Assembly (NCBI GenBank): GCA_015501055.1
Contig: JADNYV010000500.1
Span: 1-25,092, forward strand
DNA from: Mucidula mucida
Taxonomy: Eukaryota; Basidiomycota; Agaricomycetes; Agaricales; Physalacriaceae
DNA: 25,092 nt
Reading direction: 5' to 3'
Shown: one piece after another, positions 8,783-19,804 of the stretch
How positions within the stretch are numbered: position 1 is the stretch's first letter
How the letters are laid out: every line of letters begins with the position of its first letter
Translations under genes and position numbers: made by a program
The notes under the pieces: generated by a model
Told to the model about the DNA's origin: nothing
What the model saw: the letters and a program-made list of their open reading frames with translations, nothing else
Database searches by the model: none

Positions 8783-11047
8783 ATGTCTTCACCTTTGGCG
8801 GTGTTGAACGCGTCCCAGGTGGCAGCTACACAAGTTATACTGGACGCGTCTTTGGTCTCTTTATGTGACCGGATGCGCGTCCTTCCGAGGGACCTTGTTC
8901 CGTGGGACTTCATTCACACCCTTGATCCAGACCCAAAGACAGTTGCTTTGCGCTTCTGCCTCCTAGTCTGGGAAAGAACATTACATATGGAGATTCCACG
9001 GCAGAATCAACTCGAGGTCGCACTTGCTATCTATGCCCGTAAGGGCGACGTGCTTGCTATTGCTGGAACAGGATCGGGAAAGACACTCATGATGGTGCTT
9101 CTTCTTCTCATGGAACATGTATTCTCCATCGCCATTACGATATCTCCCCTACAGCGACTGCAAATCACACAGGTACTTGTGTTCTATGGTGTCCCGGTCC
9201 TCGACCTTCTGATTGATGTGATTACAGGCACAAGTCTTCAATGATAAATATGGGATCCCTACAGTTTGCATCAATGACGATACACCGCGCGATGCAGAGT
9301 ATTGGGCTGTAAGTCTACTTGCAGTATTTCTACTGTAACATGTAACTCAGAATGTCCTAAAGGAGAACGTCTTCAACTTTTCAACGTGATCTCCAGGAAG
9401 AGCGCGCCATCTCATTGTAACAATTGAGCAATGCTTTACCAATCCGCAGGGACATCTCCCAAGGATGGGTCAATATCTTTGTAACCCAGCTTTTCGAAAA
9501 TATGTGCGATACTTCTTTGTTGATGAGGTACACACTGCGCACTACGCGGATATCAGTCGATATGGTCTTCCCGCCTTTCGACCAACCTGGGGCAGGCTCA
9601 GCGAGATCAAGGCTCTGTTCCCGTCTTCCGTCCCCTGGCTTGGCATGACGGCAACCTGTCCTCCCCATGTAGAAGCCAGCATCCAGAATCTTGGTATCCT
9701 GGCTGCGGATCATCAAACCCATCGCATCACGGTCAACCGCCCGAACACGATCTATGCAATGCATCAGGTCAAGGGATCAATCGACGATGTTAACAACTAC
9801 CAATGTCTTCTTCGTGATATAGATCCTATCACGCAGCCTTGAGTTCTTGTCTTTTGTCGTACAAAAGGTCAGACCCGGGCGCTTGCAAAAGCTTTGACAG
9901 AATTCCTTCCTGCGAATCTCCGCAAGAAAGGGATCATTCGACACTATCACAGCAAAATGTCAAAGAGATATCTTCGTCGCACCCATAAGGCTTTCACAGA
10001 TCCAGAGGGTGCTTGTCGTATCCTATTTTCGACGTCTGGCGAGTCAACGGTGAGTCTACTCTCATCTAGAATAACTCTCCTTGACACAATGCTACCCAGG
10101 GCGTTGATTTTCGTGATGTTGCCATCGTGGTCAATAACGATGTACCTGCAGATATACCCTACAGCACACAGTGCGGTGGCCGAGCCGTTCGCATCATTGA
10201 CAAGATTGGGATATATATCACTTTCTATGAGGCATGGGCAGCCGACGCAGACGAAATCTGTTTAGGGGACTTCATGAATGAGTTTGGAGATGATCCTGAT
10301 CGTCCCCGTGCCAAACTTACCGAGAAGTCTACAAAGCAAGAGCGCGCCGGATTTGCACCAATCAGGTTGATTCAACTCCTCGCCATTGGCTTTTGTATTC
10401 GGCGCTTTCTACGTGACTATTTTCATGATACATCTGATGATGATACATTCCTCCTTTCATGTTCTTTATAGCATTCTGACCTCTTTGTTGCAGCCTTGAA
10501 GTACAATGGTACATTCTGCTGTGACCGTCATCACAACGGCTTCCGTCTCCAGGATTTCCTTCCCGGTCCACTCGATCCTGCACCTGTCGAGGCAGTGGAG
10601 TTGTCCACTGTTATTACTCGCAATCAGTACCGTCCCACTGCCTCTCAGGAGAAGCTTGCACCGCTTCTCAAGGCATGGCGCCGCAAGGAGTATCTCAATG
10701 ATGATCTGCGTGCAGTCTACCCGGAATATCTCATTCTTTCAGATCAGGACATGAAGTCCGTTGTTCAACTGCGTCCGGACTCGGATGCTCTCGCATCACC
10801 ATCCATGCTATCGTTGCATCTTGGGCAGACAGCTGATTGGGAGCGCTCATGGGCTAGACCATTACACTCCTTTCTTATTCAATTCAACACAGTCAACCCC
10901 ATTTCGCTCAAGCGGCCGCGCAGTTATGCCGCTCCTGCATCAAAGGCAAAGCGTACAAAGGCTAGCGAGATTGAGGAAGTACCCCGTCTTACCTTTCGTA
11001 TTCGGCCGCTACGGGATGTTACAAATTCGCCTTCACGACGTCGTTAA
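8783..11047 (+). pseudogene. RecQ-like superfamily 2 helicase of the transposon, with two in-frame stops
   Basis: ATP-dependent 3'-5' DNA helicase fold of the RecQ type, presumably serving transposition. Exons: 8783-9172, 9228-9308, 9351-10049, 10100-10460 and 10494-11047, about 694 codons in one frame. Motifs in order: Q-motif-like RQNQLEVA (73-80); Walker A AGTGSGKT (94-101); motif Ia SPLQRLQ; motif II DEVH (215-218); motif III as MTAT; motif IV LVFCRTKGQTRA; motif V with GVDFRD; motif VI QCGGRAVR. A cysteine pair (TFCCDRH) in the fifth exon may be what remains of a RecQ zinc site. The C-terminus is basic. TGA stops interrupt the frame at codon 170 (9387-9389) and codon 321 (9840-9842), with conserved helicase sequence on both sides. 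Neither is removed by a plausible intron. The fourth intron (33 bp) is short and least certain. Confidence 0.85.
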
Positions 11048-11089
11048 TTACTCCAGAGTCCAGTATACGATACTTACATCTAATTATGT

Positions 11090-14000
11090 TCAATCATCAT
11101 TGCTAATATCACTATCGAAGGAGAATTGAGCTGCTTCAAGCTCATTGACCTCCTCCTCTGCCACATCGAAGCCAGTACCATTGACGAATGCTCGCATCTT
11201 CTTGTTGAAAGTCCGGAGTGTCGAAGACGCGAGCTTAGCCAGCCCAACAGCAAGGAGGTCTGGCGCAGCCTTGGCTCTTGAATTTCCCGCCCGACTGTCC
11301 AGGACCTTCTGTACCTCCAACTCCCGGACAGTATCCGCGATCTTCCAAACAAGGGATGAGACGTCTGCAGGTGTTTTTGTAGTGCTCTTATACGATGTAT
11401 CCATCATAGCCCCGAAATGCTTTTTCACAGCCTGTAGCTCGACAATAGCTGCGGAGACTTCGCCGAGTCGGTCCCATGAGCCGTAAAGGCCTTTAGACGA
11501 GAACAACTGCTTCAGGTATCCAATGAGATGCTCAGTGTTCAAGTCGATCGGCATAAAATGTCCTGGTAGGCCAGACACCGTCATCAGGAAGTTATCGCGC
11601 ATTATATCTCTGCAAACATAAGTCTCGAGACAAGAAATCTATTGGCTACAGGACTTACGCAAACTCGGATGTCCACACACGCTTGAAGTTGTGAAGTAGA
11701 TGGAGAATCTCCGTGCAGTAGTTGTTAGAGCCACCACCACGGAAAATGGCGGCGATGTTCGGTAGAATGTCTTCAATACATCCAAAATCACGCTCGACAC
11801 AGCTGTTGTGAGCTCGCAGAGATACAGCAGATCACGTAGGAGGAGACGCGTGTTTTGATTGATCACATCGTTCGCGGGGTTCGTCTCAGTCGCGTCATTC
11901 GGATCCAGTGGTTCTGGGATCGGTGTTGCGAATTCATTCAGGATCTCTACTGCAATCTTCAGCAGGGCCTCGGGTGTAGGCTTCGATGCGGAAAACTCTG
12001 CCAGCGACGCGTATCCACACTTCTGGCGCCAGGCATCCATCAGTAGACCGTCCCGAATCTGCCCCAGTGCAGCCATAAGAGTATGGTAGTCCGGCTTCTC
12101 CCCTGCCAGACGCTTCTTGTTCAAAACAAGGAAGTAGTGCGCCAGAGAACCATGCTGTGAGTGGCTGAACCGATGTTTGTGAAGAAGACACCAAGCCAGA
12201 TTCATGATTAGATGAAATAGCCCAATCCCAAGCTGAAAGATCATGCGCGTCTCCCATGCCGATATATCGCCTTCACGCTCTGCCTGGGCGCCGCGAATCC
12301 GCGCACAGGTGAGCTGATCTGGGAAAATGGGAATAGCCATCTCGGAAAGATCATCGGGATCGCGTTCAAGCTGATTGATATACACTTCGTCGTGAAACAA
12401 GAGGTTTCCGTCGATCGATGCTTCCTCGATGGTCGATGCCTTGAGAGGGTAGAAGCGCTTGACGGAATGGAAGGGAGGTGGGCGCCGAGGGATATGTTGG
12501 AGCTTGGGGTGAGAGGTGTATTCATCGGTCTCCGTAAAGCCAGAGACGTATTGGAGCAGAGTCTTTACGATCGTGACATGGCATTGGGCCATATAGCAAC
12601 GTTGATTTTCTCGCTGAGGCTGTATCTCGGCGAAGGTGAGATCAGTAGCGTTCTTGAGGCGGTCCAACATCGGCTGTAGTAGGAGATCTGAGGCTTGTCG
12701 GACGCCCCAGAGCTCGTACAATACAGGAAAAGTGCCTGATTGGACTTTCGGCATTGACCCCGGAACCTGTTCAACGAAGATGGAGGAGCTGAAGTTGACG
12801 TTGTCGTATGTGAACATGTGAGGTCCAAATGAAAAGGCTTTCCCTAGCTGAACGGCGCGGGTAGCAAGAGCGGAGATGGTATTCAGAGCAGTAGGAAAAG
12901 ACATGGAAAGAGCGGAGTGATTGAGAGCTTCGATCATTCTCTTTGAGCTGCCAGTAGCCCAAGCAAAGACGGTAAACATGAATTGATACATGGAGCACGT
13001 ATTCGAACGGACGTGAAATGCTTGAGCCGTCAATATATTCCGAGCCTGTTGTCAAAGGTAAGAGACATAGACGGTACGTGATTTGGTCACTGACCAAAGC
13101 TGCATAATGCTCCTTGTTTACCGACGAGTACGAGCCCGTGGTCGCGGCAGTCAACATCGCGTACCACCATGGCATAGCCTCCCCTCCAGTTATCGACACC
13201 TCCTCGCCTGTATCGTCCGGCCGAGATCCAAAGATGGAGTTAACATCCCAGGAGGAAAGAAAGTCGGCAGTCACGTCCGAGACGTTGATACGCATGCTCT
13301 CCATCTTAGCCTCGAACTCTTCCTTGATCTGTCCGCAAGCATACTCCTGCGCAAACGGAGACATCCATGTCTGGACCCTCTTCTTAGCCCACCACCACAT
13401 CAGTGTGAGGATGTATATCAGATACACGCCGTCGGGACGGTAGAAACCGTTCTGCGTCTTATCGAATTGCGCGTTTCGGCGGTCCATGATGGTGTAGAAA
13501 AACTCGCCAGGTGCGATATCGATCTCTTTGAGTGCATCCAGCGCTAGCTGCGCCTTTGACTGTACACCTGGGGTTGAGACGGCGTAAGGGAACTTTCGTC
13601 CATCGCGAACAGTCGAGAGGGAAGATAGTTTTGGTATACTGGAGGAAGAGGGTGGGAAGGGAGGGTCTGGCTCAGGCATTACACTCTCAAGACCAGTCTG
13701 ATCCATATCCACGTCGGCTTGGAGGCTCGTTGTATTTGGTGATGGAGATGGATGTGCATCTGCTACATCAGTGATGGGCGATGGGGAGGGATCAAACGAC
13801 GCGCCGGGAGCATCAATCTGCATGGGAGATGGTGAACGATTCAATCCGGGATGAACGATCCCATCCCTGCCGACGCGCGACGGCGTGTCCGCAGTGTATA
13901 GAACGGATTTGGGCTGCCGTGCCAGAGAAGGAGAAGATGTGTTGCCCAACCGATTCCGGCGCAAGACGCCGCAGATTTGGTGTAGAATATGATTTATTGA

Positions 14001-14097
14001 GCATTCCGAACCCAGATGGGCGCGAGGAAGAAGGGGTACCCGTACGGATTGACGTCTTGCTTGTCAGAAGAAAGGCATCGGATTTCGCCATCCGCAT
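11090..14097 (-). pseudogene. DUF6589-type protein of the transposon, candidate transposase, frameshifted
   Basis: The sequence fits what I recall of the agaricomycete DUF6589 family: FTYDNVNF, EASIDGNLLFHDEVYINQL, FPDQLTCARIRGAQ, LFHLIMNLAWCLLHKHR, DLNTEHLIGYLK. Exons on the minus strand are about 13964-13095, 13045-11659 and 11609-11090, around 925 codons. The N-terminal 150 residues are Ser/Pro-rich and disordered. One base is missing near 11793-11800: after the ELTTAV segment the frame must shift to continue into DFGCIEDILPNIAAIF, and the exon lengths sum to one base short of a multiple of three. The start is unresolved. An inward ATG at 14097, inside the inverted repeat, opens a frame that must shift or splice near 13960-13990 to join the main frame. 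A DDE-like role with D of YDN, D of PDQLT and E of NTEHL is inference. Confidence 0.82.
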
Positions 14098-14237
14098 ATG
14101 GTATAATAGCTTACGGACCGACTGATCCGACTGTGCCAAACATGGCCAAAAGATGTTCACGCTTTTTATTGCTGCCGGTTTACCTAGCCTACTGTATCGA
14201 GTCTTGCTCATACTTTGTAGGCTAGGTTACCTGGCTA
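14087..14237 (-). repeat. Right terminal inverted repeat, 151 bp
   Basis: Reverse complement of 8535-8685 with 150 of 151 bases identical by eye. It ends GGTTACCTGGCTA and is followed directly by the target duplicate. Confidence 0.95.
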
Positions 14238-14246
14238 CGAATGAAC
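14238..14246 (+). repeat. Right target-site duplication CGAATGAAC
   Basis: Identical to 8526-8534. It lies in what is probably the 3' untranslated region of the GMC gene. Confidence 0.9.
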
Positions 14247-14331
14247 TTGTAGCCAGAAATTTTGAACAAACATAGGACCAATCTCCTCTATTGACACGCA
14301 GCTCTTTACATTTGGACACTCAGGCATTCAA

Positions 14332-16904
14332 TCACGCCGCATCTGCAATCATCTCGGCCGCCTAAAGGACAGTGAGGCTCGTGCAACACTCTGAACAGAC
14401 GGCATACCTTTTCCGCCATCGCGTACAACGTCGCCATGGGATGCGCAGTGAAATGCAAAGGAAGCACAGACGCATCGGCCTGATGAACGTGAGTAAGACA
14501 ATCGCGTCAACCCCTCTACAGGCAACATACCACGCGCAGGTTGGCTGTCCCATATACGCGGAGGTGCTCGTCAACGACTCCTCCGAATTCCTTGGGGAGC
14601 ATCGCAGCCGTCCCAATGGGATGGAACACTGGGCTAAAGTTGCTCTTCGCATATTCCCTCAGGTCGGTGTTACTAGTCCCAGGAGCCACTTCGCCGACGG
14701 TGATCTCGGCGAGCGCCTTGGTCGAGGCGATTTTACGACAGTACTTGATTCCGTCGAGGATAATATCCATGTCCGAGTCCTTAGCGAAGAACTGCGGGTC
14801 AATTAGGGGATTCTCCGTCACATTGGCAGACTGGATATGAACAGTTCCTTGGGAAACTGGATGCTCCAGGCAGGCTGCAAGAGAGTAATAGTTCTTGCCG
14901 GCGTCAGGCTCTGCTTTCACATTAGAAGGCATGAAGTACCCAATCCAGAGGATCCTACTGGTAATCAGTGTGTGAACAATAAAGAAAAACGAACAACTCG
15001 CTCTACGAAAGGGACGTTAGACAGCCAATCCTTTTGTATGTCGCCCATCTTGTGTGTAAAGAGCGTTTCGCTGCTAGAAGTCCCGAGTTTCTTCTTGAGG
15101 TCTGAGACTTCTTGCTTGTCCCAAAGCTCATCAGGCGCAATGAACGCGAAAGCAAAGGGAACGGTGCTTAGTTTCCCTGTCTTGGTCGTTTCACTGAAAC
15201 GAGTTAGTATGTGCGGGGCGTAGAACTCGTTTCGGCGGTACATACTATCTCTGTAATTCGGCAGCAGCAACGACGGGATCGCGTAACACATCCCAAGAGG
15301 TGTACGACGGTTTGAGCTCAAAGGTGGTCGCGACGTAAATGTGTTCCTTGAGTTCATATGAGCTTACTGAGAAGTCGATTCAAGTGGTGGTGGCATACCT
15401 CTATGTGAAGGGCTTCATTCGAACAAGATCAACAGGGATAATAGTTCACTCACGTAAGTTCTTCCCGACGGTAGGCAAGTTAACAACAATGGGAATTCCG
15501 TACTTCGCAAGAATCGCAGGATCACCGATGCCTAACGACAGTAAGTGACATGAGATCGCTGAGCAGACCGGAGACTGACCGGAAAGTTCCAAAATTTGAG
15601 GAGTTTGATAGGCGCCTACAAGTGACGCGTTAGCCATGCATAGTGTAACAAGGCTGTTGACTGACCTGCAGACAAAATGACCTCTTTGGTCACCTTCGCT
15701 CTGACCACTTTTCCGTCTTGTATAAACTCAACTTCATCCGCGACTGCCTCACCCTTCGGCGAAGGTTTGAACACAATACGACTGACACGAGCTTCGGTAA
15801 CGATGTGCAAGTTCGAGCTGTTCAGCTTCAGATACGCCTACTCGAAATGTTGGACTTTTCGATAGCCGCTACAGGACGCATCCTTACCGTGTCTGCGGAC
15901 ACGCGGGTGGCCGTGGTAGGGTCAATAGCGCATGTACTTGTCCAGACGCCACGATTGTCTCCGCTTGACTAAAAACACATCATTAGCCTCACATTCGAAT
16001 GCACAGGATTGAGCTCACAGAGTCAGGATTGGATGGAACGCCTAACTCGTTCATAGCCTCGAAAAAGTGGTCCTGGGCTGCAGTGATCTCGATAGGATAA
16101 GTCACGTCCATGGGACCGTTTGTACCGTGTACGGCGGAATTAACGAAGACGTGTGCTTGGTCCTGCGACTCTTGAGAGGCTGTGAGATTCTCGTACTACG
16201 TCACTTTAGCCTACTAGTCGTTATCTGTAAGTGAACAAGTCTCATACCTGCTTGAAATAAGGTAGTAAATCCTTCCAGCCCCAGCCGTTGATGCCACAGT
16301 CCGCGAAGGCTATCAACCGATGATTTCACCACTGCTACTTAGGGTTGAGCGCCAACAATATACGCACTGCTATATTCTTCAATGTTCGCGCTGCCAACAG
16401 ATACAGATAGTGAGACCCGAGACGCGGAAGAGTGAAAAGGGCAACACACCGATTGACCTGCATGAAATTAAGCTATCATCGACGAGAGTCAGTTGTAGAA
16501 GGATTGTCCATGACGGGGTACACACATTGCTCGTGCCACCGAGGGACTTGCCACTGTCGAGATTCAGACGTTATGTCGGACAAGCAAGTAATGTACACAG
16601 AGTCACGGACCGAGGAAGATACAGAGCTCTGTTCCCAGCATGGCTTTGGGGTGTACTGAAGAAGGCCCAGTCGACTTCCGGGTTTCCCAAGTTCTTGGGG
16701 TAGGACGCTATGCTTGGGTGAGCGTCGTCCAATCAAAATATAGACAAAGGTGGAGCAACCAGGAATGCGAGTATTGGGATCGGAGGAAACATTCTTCCCC
16801 GCTTCGAGAACGAGGATGGAGAGCGTAGGAGAGAGCTCCGCGAGACGAGCAGCTGTTGGAAGGCCCGTTGTTCCTCCGCCGATAAAAATGTAGTCGAAGT
16901 TCAT
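14332..16904 (-). CDS. GMC family FAD-dependent oxidoreductase, intron-rich
   Basis: Glucose-methanol-choline family enzyme; related members are aryl-alcohol, alcohol and choline oxidases or dehydrogenases. The N-terminus begins DYIFIGGGTTGLPTAARL, an FAD-binding Rossmann GxGxxG motif, and continues to VLEAG. Later: RGKSLGGTSNV (GMC signature 1), GWGWKDLLPYFKQ, GAYQTPQILELSGIG (signature 2), and at the C-terminus FHPIGTAAM with the catalytic His and TAHPMATLYAMAEKAAEMI with the second His. The frame is spread over a dozen or more small exons; the introns I traced are about 45-80 bp with normal borders, for example after STF (16745), after LPR (16610) and after LRV. One junction near 14960-15005 did not resolve to a canonical donor and phase. 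Length is about 600 aa, normal for the family. No signal peptide is seen, so an intracellular enzyme is likely; the substrate cannot be told. The permease gene lies upstream on the same strand. Confidence 0.9.
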
Positions 16905-16944
16905 CGCAAGGCGCTTTGATGCAGAGCACCACAGAAGTCGAGCC

Positions 16945-16951
16945 CTTTATA
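16945..16951 (-). promoter_or_regulatory. TATA box of the GMC gene
   Basis: On the minus strand the sequence reads TATAAAG, about 41 bp upstream of the ATG at 16904. The whole gap to the permease stop is 335 bp and must hold the permease 3' end and this promoter. Confidence 0.6.
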
Positions 16952-17239
16952 TGGTGAACACACATCAGTGGGATGTTGCGGAAGTCCAAGATATTATTAT
17001 GCTTTTCAATAGTCACAGACCCCACCTTGGGACCCACAAACCGTAAATCAGATCAAATCCTGTAGATAAGCGCTTAACTGTATGAGTCCTGTCGCATGTC
17101 CCCAAGGATTCTATTGATAAGTCTCAAATGAGGAGGGTGTGGCAGTCCGGGTGTGGGCACGCCCGGAGAACTTTGAAGAGATGAAACCGAATCGATATCT
17201 AGAAACATACAACGACATCGAAAGTGTACAGTAGTCAGT

Positions 17240-19804
17240 CTAGTTCGAAAATAGAATCCGGTATACTCTGACATACCACGGAGCATCCCTGCGTGAGGCG
17301 CGGTACTAAAGAACAGTGAGAAACGTCATAATCACATTCGTGAACCCGACTTACTGCTCTCATCTCTTCGACTGTCAACCACGACTTGCGACCAGTCTAG
17401 TACAGTCAGGCCCGATAACACAAAACAATGAAAAAACTCGACTTACATCCAAGTCGATCTCAGAAGCGCGTTTGGGACGTTGCCGCTTCCATACATAGCC
17501 ACCAACGTAGAACAGTACCATAACCGGGAAAGCAAGATAGGCCGCGAAGAATGACTCTGCAGCGTCACGACCGGTTAGAGTTTCGCCAATGGGGAAGATC
17601 GCCTAAGCTTCCCATAAGAATACGACGGCGAACAAGAGACAAGATTACGCACAACGTAGAACTGCGCAATCAGTACGAGGACGATCAAAGCGCTACCCAG
17701 GATGGAGCCCCAAACACCTCCTATAGCCTGGAAGGGCAGCTCTTCCACAGAATGACCTTGCGCTTTCCAGGCAGCACGGAAACGAATACTACAGATAATA
17801 AGTCCCTGAGAAGGAGTTATATCGACGTCGACGTACTGGCACAGGCAAATCGACAACCACGTGAACAGCGTCGACAAGCCAGAGAGTGCAAGCAACCACC
17901 TGACTTGCGACCTAATGAGCCTACACATCACCAAGTCTGGAGACGACACTCACAGACTTCATCGCCAGTGGCTGCCGCAACATTGACATAGGCAATGGGA
18001 CCAAACGCCAAAATCGCAAGGACCGAGAATAGAGGGCGACTCGACTTGTCCACTACATGCCAAGTTCAACAACGGTCATGTTACCGCCCAGGATCAGAAC
18101 CCCCCAACGTACCATACGTGAAAATGCTTGGAGCAAAACCCGTCTCCGCCAAGGCCGTCAAGGTACGAGAACCCGCGTACACGCAAGAGAGACCGATGGA
18201 TAACACTGAAATGCAGATAGTGGCGTTGATCAAATCTGCATTGCATGTCGGTCAGCAGGATGATACCGAGCACGAGGTACTCACGATCTAATCCACTGAT
18301 GTTAGCATTGGCGAGGACGATAACAAAGGGCGAGGCCGATGCACCACTACCTCCGATCAAACGCGGCTCGTTGTACGGGACAAGCAGACCAATAATGGTG
18401 AGTGAGGTTATGAAGATGATGGTCTGAGGAAACGAGATTGAGAATGAAATTTACAGGTAGCGAGGTAGCGATAAGAGCATCGTCACGTACAATACGCCAG
18501 AAGGTACCCTTTACCGCGGCGGGTAAGGTTTTCCTAGGATTGGGCGTTTCGCTACCCGCAAGACCGACAAGTTCAGTGCCAGCTGCACGAAAAGTCAACA
18601 GTCAGGAAACCGCTCTGGAGACGATTGACGAACCGAATGAGAAGGCGGCTGTAGGTTGTATTAGATTGGAACAAACTCAGTCATCGCCTATCACGCACCA
18701 GTGACGAAAACAGCACAAACACCCTTGAATCCGTTGGCGAACCCTCCTGGATCACTCCAGTATCTTCCACCTGTGTACGTGCTATACTCGCCACTGCTTG
18801 GCCCTCCACCTGTCACGCAGACACTACCGAAGCAAGTCAGAAACCTAGATAGAATCACAGCAGAGGTTTCTCACATGCCGATGAAAATGAACATGATTAC
18901 AACAAGGAGCTTCAAACATGATGACCAGAACTCTTCCTCCGCGAAGCCCAGTGTCCCAAATATGCAAGCGATGACTACAAATTTGATGGGAACGCGATTG
19001 AGTGTACCGGAAGAACTCACTGATAACCAAGTAAAAGATAGTAATCCACTCCGCGACCGTCAAGCTATTGTTCCAATAATTCACCGTCGTCACCGCGACA
19101 GTGATCTCGAGAGGAAGCGTTGCAGCCCACTGTAGGACATAGTTCCAGCCCATTGCAAAAGCGAAAGACGGATCCAGGAAACGAATAGCAAGTGTGTAGA
19201 AGCCGCCCGAGACCGGGTACAAGATACACATTTCACCAAGGGCCTAAGCGGGGATGAGGTGTCAACTCACTACAAGGGAGGCAGGCGTCGCTTACTTGGG
19301 TAACGTTGATCAACATGACACCGATTAAGATGAACGTGATGAGCACGCCGGCGGGTCCTCCACTGTTCAGAGCAGAACCCGAACCGACAAAAAGACCAGT
19401 ACCGATACTGCCACCTAGCATCCGATGAATAGGCTTTAGCAGAAGCGTGGCGAATTCCGGAACACTAACCAACAGCAATCATGTTTAGATGGCGGCTCTT
19501 CATTTTGGGCTGCAGCATCGGCATATCCTTTTCCACATCTGCATTCTCTGCATGCCCGGCAATAATTTGTTGTCTGTGTAATGTTTCAGCGATCGCGAGC
19601 GCCTAGAAAGGCGGAAGAAGCGCACCCAGTTATGCCCGGAGCACGCTTGAAGCTCTCCCAAGACAGACCGATACGCGTCCACAGCGACTCCTTCGAAGGA
19701 TCATATAACTCGGCCTTGGCGGTCTCATTGGAATAGACAACACGACTGGTAACATCACTCCCAGAGCCATTCACCCCGACTTTTTTCTCGCGGGGAGGGT
19801 CCAT
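17240..19804 (-). CDS. Amino-acid permease, APC superfamily, yeast (YAT) type
   Basis: Proton-coupled amino-acid importer of the plasma membrane, family normally with 12 membrane helices. The start is at 19804 with a hydrophilic cytosolic tail ending [10 protein letters not shown]. Then [11 protein letters not shown] and [16 protein letters not shown] (helix 1 signature), [58 protein letters not shown] signature region, [37 protein letters not shown] and [20 protein letters not shown]. The C-terminal tail carries the basic [20 protein letters not shown] motif and ends RVYRILFSN. Introns of 45-60 bp join in frame wherever I checked. The exception is the first, near 19590-19645, whose borders I could not settle. 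All expected family blocks are present, so it looks functional. Substrate range is not readable. Confidence 0.9.

Larger units (their letters stand above)
8535..14237. mobile_element. TIR DNA transposon carrying RecQ-like helicase and DUF6589-type protein
   Basis: A 5,703-bp element with both ends visible: 151-bp inverted repeats starting TAGCCAGGTAACC, and a 9-bp direct flanking repeat (11 bp if the terminal T/A is counted as target). It contains two convergent genes, the helicase on + (8783-11047) and the DUF6589-type gene on - (11090 to about 14097), with only 42 bp between their stop codons. The near-identical ends point to recent insertion. Both genes carry inactivating lesions, so this copy is probably no longer autonomous. 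It is not a Helitron: it has long inverted repeats and a target duplication, and its helicase is RecQ-like rather than Rep/Pif1. I know of no standard superfamily name for this gene pair. It lies 94 bp beyond the stop codon of the GMC oxidoreductase gene. Confidence 0.92.

Noticed and set aside
13813..14211. 132-codon minus-strand open frame starting MSKTRYSRLGK
   Set aside because: Its first third is simply the inverted repeat, and the same start is found in the left repeat at 8561. Only the part after the inward ATG at 14097 may be real coding sequence.
8535..14237. Helitron, suggested by a helicase inside a transposon
   Set aside because: Long inverted repeats and a 9-bp target duplication are present, and the helicase has RecQ-like motifs (DEVH, QCGGRAVR) without a Rep domain.
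14516..16904. Separate short ORFs read as a fragmented GMC pseudogene
   Set aside because: Removing introns with normal borders joins almost all pieces in phase, and both catalytic histidines and the FAD motif are present. One unresolved junction is not enough to call it dead.
17125..17170. GC-rich CCGGG/CCCGG hairpin in the permease 3' region
   Set aside because: The inner part does not pair well; only about five bases of stem are clear.
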